Assembly: GCF_015832195.1 (NCBI RefSeq)
Contig: NC_052027.1
Span: 16,860,149-16,924,148 of the forward strand
Direction of reading: 5' to 3'
Source: Motacilla alba alba
Taxonomy: Eukaryota; Chordata; Aves; Passeriformes; Motacillidae
DNA: 64,000 nt
Position numbers and translations under genes: made by a program. The notes below the pieces were generated by a model. The model did not search any database, was not told the DNA's origin, and saw nothing but the letters and a program-made list of their open reading frames with translations. Positions 45,901 to 59,100 of the stretch are shown piece after piece; position 1 is the stretch's first letter, and each line of letters opens with the position of its first letter.

Positions 45901-48900
45901 CAGCCAGCACTGCACAGGATGAGCCTGTGATACTCAGCTGTGTGCTCAGCAGCACAGACAGTAGGCTGGGATGAAGCTTCACTTTCACACATTTTAGAGA
46001 GAACTGGGCTGGAGCCCTGGACAGGCTCCAATTTAGTGGCTCATGAGTTACTCATACTTGACCAGGAAGACAAGTGTAACACCTTACCAGGCCTGTGCTC
46101 TCATCCTTCTTCACAGAGGGAGGCAATGGCTTTTTGAAAACATCTTCTGCAAAGAATCTCTCCTCTCCAGGCTCATTCTGAAAAATCCAAGACTGGGCAT
46201 TAGACCAGTGATAACACAGAGAGAGCACAGTGCCACTTCTGAGCATCCACAGAAAACAGGCAAGTGGGAAAAATGACAGAACGATTTCTACTGGAGATGC
46301 TTTTACCCTCCATTCAGACAGGACCATGCTTCTCCTAGGTCAGCGTCCCTGAAAGCCACCACACCTGGTGACTCCTTGGCTGGCTTGTCACCAGCCTCAG
46401 AGTCACAACCCAGGTGCCCAGTACCGGTCATGCCACTGAGTACGTTCAGACCAAGAGGCAAGAAGAACACAAAGTTTCTGCATTGGTGGCTAAATCACTT
46501 CCAGCAACTCTCCTGGCATTCCTCAGGCCCTGTCAATATCACAGCCCTGGGTACTTTGGGCAGCTCCAAGCAGCAGCTCCCACACTGGCATTTGCTGACT
46601 GAGAACAGCAATTAAGGGCACTGTCCTGGGACTGGAGGGAGGCAGAAACTGCAGTTAGGGGAGAGCCGAGTATCCATCGTCATCTGACTTGGTGTGTTTA
46701 AATGTCTCTGCCAGTTTTTTGTTGTCTATTGCAACAGTTGGGTGCTTTCAGCAGCATGAATGAAACATGTCTCAGTTACCTGGATGTGTCTGAATCCTTT
46801 ACCAGAAGGAAGGGATGAGAAGCCCTGGATTTAATGTAAGGAGAGAAAAATTTCGGGAACTTACTCCCTGGCTGGACAACCACCATGTTCCTTTCCAGCT
46901 GCTGACCACACTGTCTTCCCTCATTGTCCCCTCCTTTTTGAAACCTCCAATTACTCTCTACTTTCTAACCTCTTCCCTCAGCTTCCTGGTGTCAGGTCAT
47001 TCTGATGCCCGGAGGGAGTTACCTTAGCAGAAGTACTTTTCCCTTTGTCCTTTTTGTCCCTGTTGTCCCTGCCGTGTGGCTCCTTCCTGTCACTTGTCCA
47101 CTCCTGGCTCTCGTGCCGCCGCCTCCTGCTCTCCGTCGGGGGTGGGGAGGGCTCCCGGTCTATTGTGACTTCCCTCTGAAAGAGGCATTTGGAGCAGGCT
47201 TAGCCCAGCCCCTGCAGTCTTCTTACTGGCTTCTTATCCTTGCCGAGCTGGGGAGACCAGCACAGTAAGAAGGGACTGCAGAGGGCAAAGGCTTAAGAAC
47301 TTTGCTGGGGCAGAAGACAGCTGAGCACAGCCAGGTCACCAGAGCACTGCCCTGCTCTCCCACAACCTGGACAACCCCAGGATCATGAAAACAAGATTAT
47401 ATTTCCAGAAAATCTCTGCTGATGGTTCTTTTTTGGCATCCTTACAGCTATTGCTGGCTAGGGTTGAGAAGCAAAGAGACTGCAGATGAAAACAGAGCTC
47501 TGCTGTCCGTTCTTTCTTACGGACAGTCACATATCACATGTCTACAGCAAAATTCAGCTATGATGCTCTGCCTGTAAGTCTGCTCGAGGAAAAGCAGACC
47601 AAAAACTCTCCAAAGGCAGGGCTTCAGAGGCAGCTACAGCTGGTTCAACACACAGCTAATGGGTTCCTGGTCTCTCATTAAGTTGATATTTTGCAACACG
47701 CATCCCTTTCACACAGGTCAGAAGACAGAGTGAAAAACACAAAGCTGCCTCTGTACTGCCCTACACTGGCTTGTCTTCAGGATGTGGCTGCAAAATCCCT
47801 CCAGAGAAGAGCAGTTTGTAAGAACATATTGCATGTAAAGCTCCCTTCCCACACACTCACCTGAGTTCTGGGGTCATAGTATGTCCCAGCTATGGGATCA
47901 TAGTAATTCCCAGTGTCAGGATCATAAATGTATGTGGACACGTCTGATGGTGCTGAAGAGAGAGACAGGAGTTAGCACCACAGGCTTCCAAAAGCAGAAC
48001 TTACCTTTTACAAAGACAAAAGCACAAACATACATTACACTGGTGAAAGGATCAAGAATGGGGAAGAATTCTTTTTTTCTCCTGGCAAGAGAGGTAGGAG
48101 TATCTTCACATCACTTGACCTACATAATCTTTTCTTTAAGGAGTAAGAGGGGTGATAAGTTTTCACAATTCTGGTTAGGACTCTGGGAAAACTTCCATAT
48201 CAAAACAAATTTACAGGAGCTGTGCTGAGATCACAAGACCACAACACTTGGTCATGAAACTCAGTAATTTCCCTAAGAATGGGGTAATGAGTATCTACAT
48301 CCACCCACTCCTGTGAACAAGGAAAAGCTGTTCTCTCTCAATCCTGTTTAAAGTGATGACACTCCCCACATCCCTTCCACCCCACTGGTCCATGAAAGCT
48401 CCCGAGAAGAAAAGGGAGTGAACTATTTCTACAGGAAAAGCCAAAGGCCTTAAGGGTAGTAGGCCCATAATGTCGGGAATGCTTCTCATTTCCAAAGTGT
48501 CCTTTGACAGACCTCAGAAATGCTATATATAAATCAGTAAAACAATCAGAAGTGCTCTTCCAGCTACTGGCATTGCTGCATCAAATGTATTTTCTTCTGT
48601 CTTCTCTAGTAACTGCCAGGCTGATTTTATCCCATCAGTTTTCCACAACAAGGAAAAATAGGCAGCAAGTTTCCTTTATCTGCATGTAGTTTCGCACAGT
48701 GAGAATAGAGAGAAACACATCATCAGATAGGAAAATGTGACTAAACAAAGTTGGCAAAGGAACTCACAAGTGGGTGTAGCAAACAAACCTACTCTTAGCC
48801 TTTAAAAATATTTTTGGGCTGATTTCTACATGTCAGTGCCCTTTTAAGGAAGAAAAGTCTCCACAGTAGGAGTGAAGCAGAGTTTAACTTACACTGTGCT

Positions 48901-51900
48901 CTGGTGCGTCTCTGTGATTCGCCACCCCTCCTGTCTCTCATGCCCCTTCTGCCCTGGAGTAAGTGAACAATACAAACAGATCAGAGACTCTTTAACAAAC
49001 ATCCTATTGCTTCTCCTCCCTCCAACAGGCCCAAAGTTCAGGAGAAGGGCTCATTTAGCCATCCTAAACAGAGCACAAGCAGACACAGCTTTCCATCTAC
49101 AGAGCAGTGTCTGTAGATGTCAGCAGCGTCTGGCACGGACAGCATCACAAAGCACAAAACCACTGCAGCTTCCATGAGAGGTGCCCACAGCAATCCCTAT
49201 GGAGGCCTTCAGTCCATCCAGGATATGGGAACAGTCCTGCAGTCTAGTAACAAACACTAAAGAGACATTCACTCTGGGAACTGAGATCAGTCATCAGTGA
49301 AATCACTCCGTTAAGTGTGGCATCAAGTAACTGAGCCCAGAACTTCCTCCAGCAGCACTGACTTGCACTTCTATGCAGTGATAAACAGTATGGGGGGCAG
49401 AGCACCAGCGGGCACATTTCACCCCATCTTCAGAAGTGGTGAAACATGTTCTGCACTATTTCAGCAGCCCAAAGAGAAAAAGCCTAACACAGTCAGGCCC
49501 ATCAATCCCCAGTGCTCCCTCCCTTTAAGCAACCTGCAGGGAAGCTGTGCAGACCTACCGGGCCATAGTAGGAATTGTCACCGTGCTCCCCATAGTCATT
49601 CCTGTCGAGATAAAGGGTGCAAGTTAATGGCAATTTGGTTTTACACCAACCTCAGTATATGCAAAATTATCAGCAGGACCAATAAAGGCAGAAAGACCAT
49701 CTTTTCTGGCCACATGTTGGACTGTGTCCATCCCAGGAGACGGACTTGGCAAACCACTGTCTCCACAAGAAATATGACTCCACTCTGCTGTGTCTACAAA
49801 GATGAATCTCTCCACATGTTTTTCAAAAAGCTGAACCCACTAATTCCTGCAGAACGGGATTTGATGGCTGGACAACAAGATGCATTATGATCACTAATCC
49901 CATTCTGCTCAATCACCAAAGCTTCTTCAAGCTTCAATGCCTTCACTTCTCCAACATATTTTTTGGTTGTAGGAACATCTGTGCTAATTCCCACGCCAAA
50001 CTTCAAGCACCTGCTCTGACAACAGAGATCTAGCTTCAGTGTACAGCACATAAAGGACAACCCCACTGCCTCATCTGTCAGTACCTTCTCCTCCCTGTAG
50101 CAAGATTCACTTCCAACGTACGCCCATCAATGCAGATGGGGGGATCCAGGTTCTGCAGTATCTTTAGCAACCTCAGCGCCTCCTGTAAAAGGAAAAAGAA
50201 TGTCCCTTTCCATGAGAAGGAAACAGCACATTTTACACATCCAGTCTGCCAGAAAGGAATGTTTTGTGCTCAGTAGGACAAGAAACACAACAGTAAATAT
50301 TAGTCTAAGTGTCAGTGAAGGGTATTTAGGATGTGACAAAAGGGATGAATGCAATGTGAGGCTCTCTGCTTGTCCTGTGACCACTTACAGCAGCCAGCTG
50401 GGAACGGCATTCTCCTAGGGCTGCCAGACAGTGCAGCACTGTGGCTGCTGCTGCCCCAAAGTGTATTGGTAAACACTCTCTGGACCAACATCAAAGAACA
50501 GCTGTAGAGTCTGCGAGCCACCCAGACACAGAAAATGTGAAGCCTCCAACATGGGAGGGTCTGTTAATTGAGATTCTTGCCTTCTACAAACAAAAACAAT
50601 TGGATTCAAGTTCTCTGCAAACCAAATACCTATGCAAGAAGTGTTCAAGTTTAGAGTGTCTAAAAAGAAATGTACTGAGGTGAGAAACTCGATCAGTGTC
50701 ACGGCTTGTGACAACAATCAATCTTTGACTCCTAAAGCCACAGAACAGCTGTACCAGCTGATTCCTGTACCTGGTCAGACAAGCAGAAGAAAGGACTCGT
50801 TCCAGCACAGCAGCCTTGCAAGGACAGAGATTTCTTGCATTTCTGTGGTTTCTCTACTTCTACAGATATCAGATGCCAACAGAGGGAGCAGGTGAAAGCA
50901 GGAAAGCACTTACAGCATGAGATTCCAGTTCGATGAAGCCGTAGGTCTGCCCCATGCGCCCGGCCTTGTTCTTCATGATGCGCACGCTGGACGTGGACAG
51001 CCGCACGTACGGGGCCAGGAGCCCCACGATCACCTCGGGGGGGGTGAACCGAGTGATGCGCTTCAGCATAATCGCTGAGAGACACAACCAGGGACGAGGC
51101 CCGGGAAGAAAAAGCAGTGAAAAAAAGATCATTTAGAACCAAGTTTACTGTGACTAAACCACTCAAAGCAAGAGCACGGCTCCTTGCAGTCGAGTCTCAA
51201 AGCCATTGCTTTTTTCTCTCCGCTTTGCAAGATGCTCCAGTTACCACCTCCAATTGCTAACCTTTCCTTCCCAGAAAACAGAGGAGAAGGTGGCCCCTTC
51301 TCAGAGCTCAGCCCACGGTAACTGCTGGCCCAAAAGACTTTTGAAGCTGTGCTAAGTTAACTGCACCACCCTAAAGCCAGCTCAGCCTGAATTAATTTTC
51401 CTAAAGGCAATTTGTCAGCACCTTTGGAGCTGGACAGCCCTCCATTACTCTACGCCACAGGTTTGCACAACACAGAAATAGCCTCCAGAGGGTTTAATGA
51501 AATGCTGCCCTTTCTGCAGACGACCTCTCATGGAGTGCAAGAAAGAGGAATTCAAAACTGGTCTTTGTGTCACTCACTTCTGCTTCCTCCACCATCTGGT
51601 GGTGTGGCTTCCTCTGCTTCCCTCTGAGAGGGTGGCTCCTGGTGCCGGTCCATGTCCCTTCTCTTCTCCTGTGAGGGCCGACGCTCTCTCCCTTCATCTC
51701 TCTTTCTTGACTCCTGTTCCTGAGGCTGACATTCCTGCTGTGGAGCAGGAACTGAGGGCTGGAGAGGCTGCTTTGGAGACCCTGGTTGACCTGACAATTC
51801 TTGCTCAGGTGTTTCAAGCTTTGTCTCTGCTATTAAAGAGGAGAAATGAACTGGTTTCACATAAGAATGTTTCAGGAGGTATTTTTTTTTCTCCTACTTT

Positions 51901-54900
51901 CTGGCCCTTGCAGCAGTGCTCCTTATAAAAGGCCAACCTGTACTGCCTGTTGCACATCCACTGTTTTAACACTCGGCAGACACAAGGTTTGTTCAGGTAC
52001 TGTCAACCTTCCATTGTCTTGTTTTTTGTTGGGCTGTTTTACACGACTTTTCTAGTCAGAGACAAGAGGCTTTTTGGCCTCCTTTTAGGATTGGCTCTTG
52101 CCTGAACAAATGAGAATCAGGGATGGATTTAGTCACATTTCTTCCACATCCAGGACAACCTATATGGCAGTGATATCCTTACTATGCGTGATGTACTCCC
52201 GATCATCCATAGCCAAGCAATGTCAACCAGTGTCACCCTGTTTATATGCTAGAGGAAAACTGGGTTCAGACCCCCCTGAGACCAAACACATCCATAATAC
52301 AGTGACAGATTTTATCGGGTGCCTACCGACCACAGCTGAGGCAGAAACAATGTGGGAACACCGTGCCCCCCCAGTCTAGCTATACCATTCAGAGAACATA
52401 AATCCCAAAAAGTTTCTGTGCCTGAAGGCCTCTGAATGGCCTGGCTTCACTGCAAAAGAGATCTCTACCTGAGCTTCCCACACTGCTGGAAAGGGAAGCT
52501 AGATCTGTGAGGCTGCAAAGGCGGATACCACCAGCCCAGCACCTGCTGCTGAAGCCTCTTCCCACAAAGAGAAGCAAATGAGGGTGCAAGACGTGGCACA
52601 GTGAAGCTTCCCTCTTTAATGTCCCTGAGAGTCAGTCCCTGCTCTCATTCTGTTTGGGCGGTGGGCGGCATGGCAGAACACACAACAATTTTGCACACAA
52701 CTGTTGGGAAAGCTGCACAGTGCCTTGCTTGGCTGCCAGCACAGCTCACCTTGGACAAGCTTGTACTCATTTGTCTGCAGTTTGTAGGGCGCAGAGTTTT
52801 GGCTACAGAGCCTCATGTAAAATTTGCACGTCAAACCAGTTTGCACCTGCAGCTGTGAAAACTGCCTGTGCAAATCACACAGACAGGAGCACAACCCTAG
52901 AGATGGGGAGGGCAACTCTTACTGAATTCTTGCTCAGCCGACGTGTCCTCTCCCTCAGCACCACCTCTGGACTCTGGGCCTGCTCTGCTCCCTGTAAGAG
53001 AGGCACACTTAAGTCCACTTCACACCCATCAGTCACAAAGCGTGTCAGAACTCATACAAAGCTGCAGCAACCACTGCAAATGCCTAGAGAGCTGCTTTGT
53101 TTCACCCAGTCATAGAGAGGTTATCTTGTTGCACCCTTTCCCAAGAAAAGCACGCCAGTAAGAAGCATTCACCACAATCTGTCTTCACAGCAGGTTAAAG
53201 GCTCTGTTTAATTTGCTCTTGGGCAGTTTCATTACAACCCACAGCTGCATTGGGCCAGCTGTGTGAATTCTGCCTTCACAACACTGATGGAGGAGCCACA
53301 GAGCACAGAAAACACAACCACAGGGACAGTGCTTCAGTAAACAGAGATCTGTGCATCAGCAGTAGATGTACTGCCCTTCTGCCTGGGGCATGAGGGCAAT
53401 ACATAGAAGTCTGCTCAAGGATACAGAGTCAAGGCTTACACAGTGGCTGGAATGCACAGGCAGTGCCAGAGGAGGATGGAGGACTCACTCGTGGCACTGC
53501 TGCCCCTGGTACTGCATCCAGGGATGGAGAAGGTGGGCACAGCCATCATCCCAAAGAAATCAGTTCCTCAAGGAAGCGTGTTTTGGCTCTTGTGCCCTCC
53601 CACCCCAGAAATCAGAGGTGTTGGTAGGGTGAGGAGCAGCTCCTGGAGAACTCCTCTCATACATTTTTTACAGCCAGCAAGGTGAGTTCAGCAGTTCCAG
53701 TCCTGGATTCACCTCTAATCTCGTCTCCCAAGAACAAGTGACGGGCAAATGGAAATAGTCTCAAGTTGCCTTGGGGGAGGTTTAGATTAGATATTAGAGA
53801 AAATTTCTTGACCAAAAGGGTGGTCAAGCACTGGAGCAGGCTACCCTGGGAAAATGGTAGAATTACTGTCTCTGGAAGTGTTCAGAAAAACATGTAGGTG
53901 TGGTGCTTAGAGACATGGGTTAGTGGTGGGCTTAGCAATGATGGGGTTAATGGTTGGACTTGATTCCAGAGGTCTTTCCAACCTAAATGATTCCATGACT
54001 CTGTGATCCTAATCAAAGAGTCCCAAAAGTGAGGCAAATCTGAGAGTCTCTGAATGACACTAAAACCATCTGCATCTCCCAAGGAAGGTGGGTTGAGGGG
54101 AAGCCATCTCACCTACAGAGAGCAGTACCAGCTCACAGTGCCAGAGGACACAACTATAACTCCCTGGATGAGAGGACAATACCAGACAGTAGGAGGGAAA
54201 GGCTCTGGGCAGTAAGACACCTCTCCACCAAGCCTCACAGCAGCAGAGAATCTGACAGCAACCCAATGCATGTAACATCTTTAGTGTGGACAGGCAAAAA
54301 GGGTCCAAGTGAAGCCAAACTAACAATCCTCCCACACAGTGCTCAGCTAGTCCATCCCCAAGAGGGATGCTGTGGGAAACCAGAAGAGAAACTTACTTGT
54401 CAGGTTAGATGAAACTTTTAACCGACCAAGCTCAGGGGACCAGATATACTCACCATCTCTTGGGAGCTTGCAATAGGAACAGGAAGATCTGTAGCCCACA
54501 GTACACACCTTACACTGCAATGGAAGATGGACAGCATGAGGAAGTCGTGTTTTGAAAGCAGTGGGTACAACCTGCTCCAGAATTCCAGACTCTGCAGTGT
54601 GCTTCCAGAAAGTAACAGCCATGAAAAAGTTACAGTGACGGGGAATGGCAGCAGGGGCCTTTGCTGGAATCACAGGTAAATGCTCATATGACTCACAGCT
54701 GGGTTTGCCTTGGGAACAGGGCTTTCTCACAACTATGGAGCACACATTTATTCACTAGTCCTTGAGATGGAACTCTTCCCCCTCTCGAGTGATGCTGGAT
54801 CAAAAACTCCCTGCTAGGCACAATGTTGATTCAAAGGGTCCAAAGTTACCTTGGCATTCTCTAACCTGAATTCACCCCCCAAGCTGTGCTGAAGTCCTTA

Positions 54901-56135
54901 TCTGAGCTAAACTGTAGATACTGATGTAATTTGGAGAGTTAATAATGAGATGTCTGCTAACAAAGAGGCAGAGCTGTACAGGCTTGGATGGTTATCCCAC
55001 CTAGAGCCCCTGTGGGGAGAGCCAATTGCCCCATTTCCACAGCTCTCTCCAAACACAGCACCCCTAACTTCCTCCTTAAGCTCTTTGCAAATGCATTGCT
55101 TTTGTTTCATAGCAATTTCTTCCAATGACTGAAGCCTTGTGGATGCTCTGGGGCACAAGTAAGCTCCTTCAGGCCATGGCTACACACAGCAACAGTGGGG
55201 ACATACAGTGCAGCCACCTCAGCGCACTGAGAGCTGTTTGGAACCACTGCTTGAAACTTGTGTCTCCACCTCCAGAGCACTGCAAGCAGAGATGAGGCAC
55301 AGAGCAACAGCTCTGCTTGCAGCTGAGTGCATCCAGTCAGCTGGGTGAGGGTCTCTGTAGCCCAGGGTGATCCAGTGGACAAGGTGGGACTCTAATTAGA
55401 ACCAACCCTTTCAAGTCCTGCTGCAAACTCTCAGCTCAGTCAGTGGGAATGCAGGCAACAATCCTGTCCTTTCTCCAGCAATCACCTCCAGCCTGCTGCA
55501 GCCACAAGTTCCTGTACTGGGAGAACCTTGGGGAGGGCACAGGAACAAACTGACCCTTGGGCAACTTCGCCTTCCCAAAAACAGACCAGTTCCAGTATGA
55601 ACTAGACTTGGATCCATTTCCATGCTTCCTTCCCTGCTGCACTTACTACAGCCACAGCTAGACCACAGGTTCCTGTGTGAGGCAGAGGGGTGGTTACACA
55701 CATGAACCAGAGCAAAGCCTGTTCATTCTGGTTGGCAAAATCACTGGCTCATTGTGGTTTTTAAGGAAAAAGGATCCACACGCTATTTTTCCTACATTTC
55801 AAAAAGGAACCACTGCATAGAGACAAGGCTGCTCTGTGCATAAAAAATCTGGCTACCTGTACCACAGCAACATGCCTGCAGAGGCGAGACCAAAAACAAG
55901 GTAGGCAAAAGCACAGTTTAGAAGGGGCAAGAGCTCCAGGGCAGGTATTAATTACTCTGAGGGACTTTGGCTACCGAGCAAATATCTAAGACTCCTCTGA
56001 GCTGCCACTGCCACGAGTGCCAGCAGGGGAAGCACAAGCCAGCTCTGAGCACATACTTACACGTTTGCAGCGCCAGAACTCTGGGCATGGAGTGTATTCA
56101 AGGGTCACTTCTTTGCCACCGATCGTAAGAGTTCC
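39931..56135 (-). CDS. RBM6: RBM6, RNA-binding splicing regulator, 3' 17 exons (5' end outside window)
   Basis: RBM6 is a nuclear RNA-binding protein that controls alternative splicing. Exons in transcript order: 56135-56061, 54514-54454, 52991-52923, 51829-51578, 51074-50914, 50182-50085, 49601-49559, 48953-48893, 47952-47861, 47175-47023, 46177-46088, 45406-45317, 44684-44412, 43867-43793, 43194-43097, 41859-41748 and 40056-39931. All phases join, giving 642 residues. Domains in order: the tail of RRM1; a RanBP2-type zinc finger split over two exons (WRCKR then CKVCTVGYRSSCSYC); a low-complexity linker; RRM2 (MLKRITRFTPPEVIV, GQTYGFIELE); OCRE (YIYDPDTGNYYDP); an Arg/Lys-rich region; a PPSVKK repeat from two duplicated exons; an acidic run; a C2H2 finger (CLLCRRQFPNKEV); a degenerate G-patch; and the RBM6-diagnostic end KRQSNETYRDAVRRVMFARY. 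The acceptor at 51829 could be 51826. Expected exons for most of RRM1 and the N-terminal region lie beyond the right edge. Confidence 0.96.
45317..45406 (-). other. RBM6: RBM6 duplicated exon, second copy in transcript order
   Basis: A 90-nt, phase 0-0 exon encodes 30 residues that include AEDVFKKPLPPSVKKEES, followed by AAP and the donor GTAAGT. It lies 681 bases downstream of the first copy. Its end (EESAAP) resembles the mammalian segment (EESPPPP) more than the other copy does, so this is probably the ancestral position. Either copy could be skipped without breaking the frame. Confidence 0.9.
46088..46177 (-). other. RBM6: RBM6 duplicated exon, first copy in transcript order
   Basis: A 90-nt, phase 0-0 exon encodes 30 residues that include AEDVFKKPLPPSVKKDES. 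The acceptor (TTTTTCAG) and donor (CTG followed by GTAAGG) are both good. It is a tandem copy of the exon at 45317-45406, with 22 of 30 residues identical. Mammalian RBM6, as I remember it, has a single such segment just before the PKVVNPLIG region. Confidence 0.9.
53700..54008 (+). mobile_element. CR1 LINE fragment in an RBM6 intron (sense to plus strand, antisense to RBM6)
   Basis: It reads 'ggtttagattagatattagagaaaatttctt', then 'tggtcaagcactggagcaggctaccctggg', 'tggttggacttgattccagaggtctttccaacctaa' and 'atgattccatgactctgtgat', which is the CR1 3' end. It lies between the RBM6 exons at 52991 and 54454. Confidence 0.93.
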
Positions 56136-59100
56136 CTGTTGAGACAAGGGGGTGAATGACGAACGTGCCCAGCACACGCAGCTTACTCAGAGGCACAGAA
56201 AGGGGTGAAAGCTCTGGTTCCTAAAGGTTTTGCAAGTGAAACAGGGTGAAAGGGGGAGAAAGTCTCCCAGTTCAGTTAGCTGGAGCTTTGCCACGGAAGT
56301 GGGAGGGAAACAGCCTGTGCCCTGCTCTAGCATGAGGCTACAAGGCTGTGTTAGCTAGCTCCAGAGGAAGCAGGCAGGAGAGGCCTTGCCACCACCCAGG
56401 AAAAGCAGAGACAAGTAACTAGAGTGGGAAACTGCTGTAACCTGCTTTAGTCCAGGTGCTGGCAAGGGGCAGCTGGACAGACTCCCTCATGCCAGCCACC
56501 ACCAGGCTGGCCTCAAGGAGCTACTTGAGGAGGAACGCGTGGAAAAATTCCCTCAGGTGAGAGAATTTTCATACTTGGGTTAGTCTTCATGCCAGTCATG
56601 AAACCATGGCTTTTCTTCAGAGGAATACACCAGAAATCTGCCGCTGGCCCTGCAGTCAGCAGAGGCAGTGCCCTGCAGCCAGCCCTTCCCTGCTGAGGCT
56701 GGCCTCGAGCACCTGAGCAGCAGCACCCGAGGGCCTCCACTGCCCACAGATACACTGCTTCCAGATCTTTGGAGATGTGCCAACACACCCACAAGCTCTG
56801 CTGAAATGCAGATAAAATGGGTCGTAGGTACGAGTCCCCTGGCTCCTGCCTGGAGCAGCAACGGTTCCTGGTGGCTCCCATCTGCCCGGGCACGCAGAAT
56901 GCAGGCCGGCCAAGTCACAGATGCACACAGCCATGAGACATCTCCTGTCACTGGAGGCACTGCCGGACCACGCAGCCTGGATTCCCCAATACCACAGTCT
57001 GACACTCAGTATCAACAGAGACCCAGACCCAGGCCTCCCAAGTCCCAGGAGAGCAGCTGCCTGACAGCACAGAGAGATGTCAGGGCGCTGTAAACAGTCT
57101 CAGACTATTTTGAGGACCTCTGCTGAGTCAGAAGCTTCTCAGGTACTCTGACCCAGTAGCCTCACCATGCAAAAACCTCTAGTGCACACCATGAGCATGA
57201 GAAAACAAGTTCCCAGAGTTATTATTCAGAAGTCATGATACACCCATGCATAAACTGCTCTGCAGAACGTGAGGGAGATGCTAGGGAATATGCAAAGTGG
57301 GAGTGAAGAGTTCATAGAAGGGAATCACTGAGTGGCAGTACAACAATCCTTTAACTCCTACGAAAGAACACAGCAGGGTTCCACCACCTCCCCTCTTCAC
57401 ATCCTGCCTTTTATGAACCAAAGCCATCCTTTCCTACCAGGCCTAGGTTGAACACTTTGAGGGGTTCCTTTCTGCCACCCAGCTGCTCAAGCACTGCTTT
57501 CCAACATGGATCTGCCTTTGCCTGACAGAAAGCTGAGCCATTCCCGGACCTTGCTGAAGGCTGGTGTGTGTGCACTCAGAGCACCCTGCTGCATCTTTGG
57601 AGAATCTGCCCAGGGCCTATTCACAGCAGGGAGCATTGCTCACTTCACCTGTCTACAACAGGCTTTGCACCTTCTTTAAGGCATGTGAGGAAACACAAGT
57701 GAGAAAGGGAAATGGAAATCAAGGCTGTCCCACTGGAACTGCTGGTTCCTGAGACAGACGTGCTCCATCTCCCAAGCAGGGAACCCACCACATCCCAGCA
57801 CACACTCAAGAGATGGGCAGTGCCAGGAGCAGGCCAGAAATGCCCGTGGGTGCCTCAGGACACACTGAGCAGAGGCAGGAGGAGAAGGCAGGGTGCACAT
57901 CCTCATGAGCCCAGGGAAGTCCTTGGGAACAGCAGCCAGGGAACCAGGCAGCTGCAGCCCTGCCTAGGAGCTCAGGAAACAAAAAACTCGATTAGAGCAC
58001 ATCTCCTCTGGCAGGGGCAATCCATCGCAGAGCTTCATCCTTCTACCAGCCATTGAGGACAAACTTTGCCAGAAAGCCTTAAGATTATTTTTGGTTTTAT
58101 GGAAAATGGTATTTAAGTGCATGTTGTACTGGTGGTGCTGGTCCCTTCCGCAAATTCCATTTTCGGAGGCTGCAGAAAGTGTCACTTGCATAATTATTCC
58201 CTGATTTCCCTAACACCCTGCTGATTGCCTGCTCACTTTTTCAGCAAGCTCTCTCTTACTGATTTCTTCTTGATAAAGTAATTTTCAAGGTTGCAATCAT
58301 CATTTAACTCTCCAAAATGAGTCTTCCACTTAGGACACACATTGTCAGGATTCAGTGGCTTTTAATTCCTCATTCTCCCATTTTGATACTAGATTCCATC
58401 ACAAATATTTTCAGAATCTTTATTTTCTCTAGTGCCTGTCTCTGCTTACTCTTCTTCATCTAGATCTTTTACTGCGTAAAAATTTTTGGATACTACTCTA
58501 AATTTCAGTCCAATTGAGCAGATTTCAATTGAGCAAATCTTGGTGAAATAACAGAGATTTTCTGAAAATTTCAGGGAACAGTGCTGGGGTGGGGGAGAAG
58601 GATAAGCTTAAAGTATGCCACATATTGTGTCTGGCACCATATCTCTTCCACATTCAGGCACTTTATCCTGCACTTTTTCATCAACTTGCACTATGTCTGT
58701 TAATTCCTCTGTATTTTTAATACCCTATACTTTGGAGAAGCTTGGCTTTTTCTAAGTCAGAGTGAAACAGAAATGTCTCTCTGGTCTTCCCAGTCAGGAA
58801 CCTCCCCCTCATAACTAGCAGTAAACACAGAGTTGACTCACCAGTGAAGGGTTTAAAAGGCAGCTCAGCTTTGCAGCACCAGGACAGCAAGCTCTCAGCC
58901 ATGGAAATGCCCAGATTTCCAAGGGCATGAACAGATTCTACTGTTTTCTGAATTGCCAAATTCATCAAACCAGAGCATCAGGACTTTACTGCTGGGAGCA
59001 ATGATTTGTGCTACTGTTTGATACCTTTCAAACACACTTATACATGGATTTTATGCTTAGAGGCCATCGGAGATGCAACACTGAATTCTAATCTAAGGGA

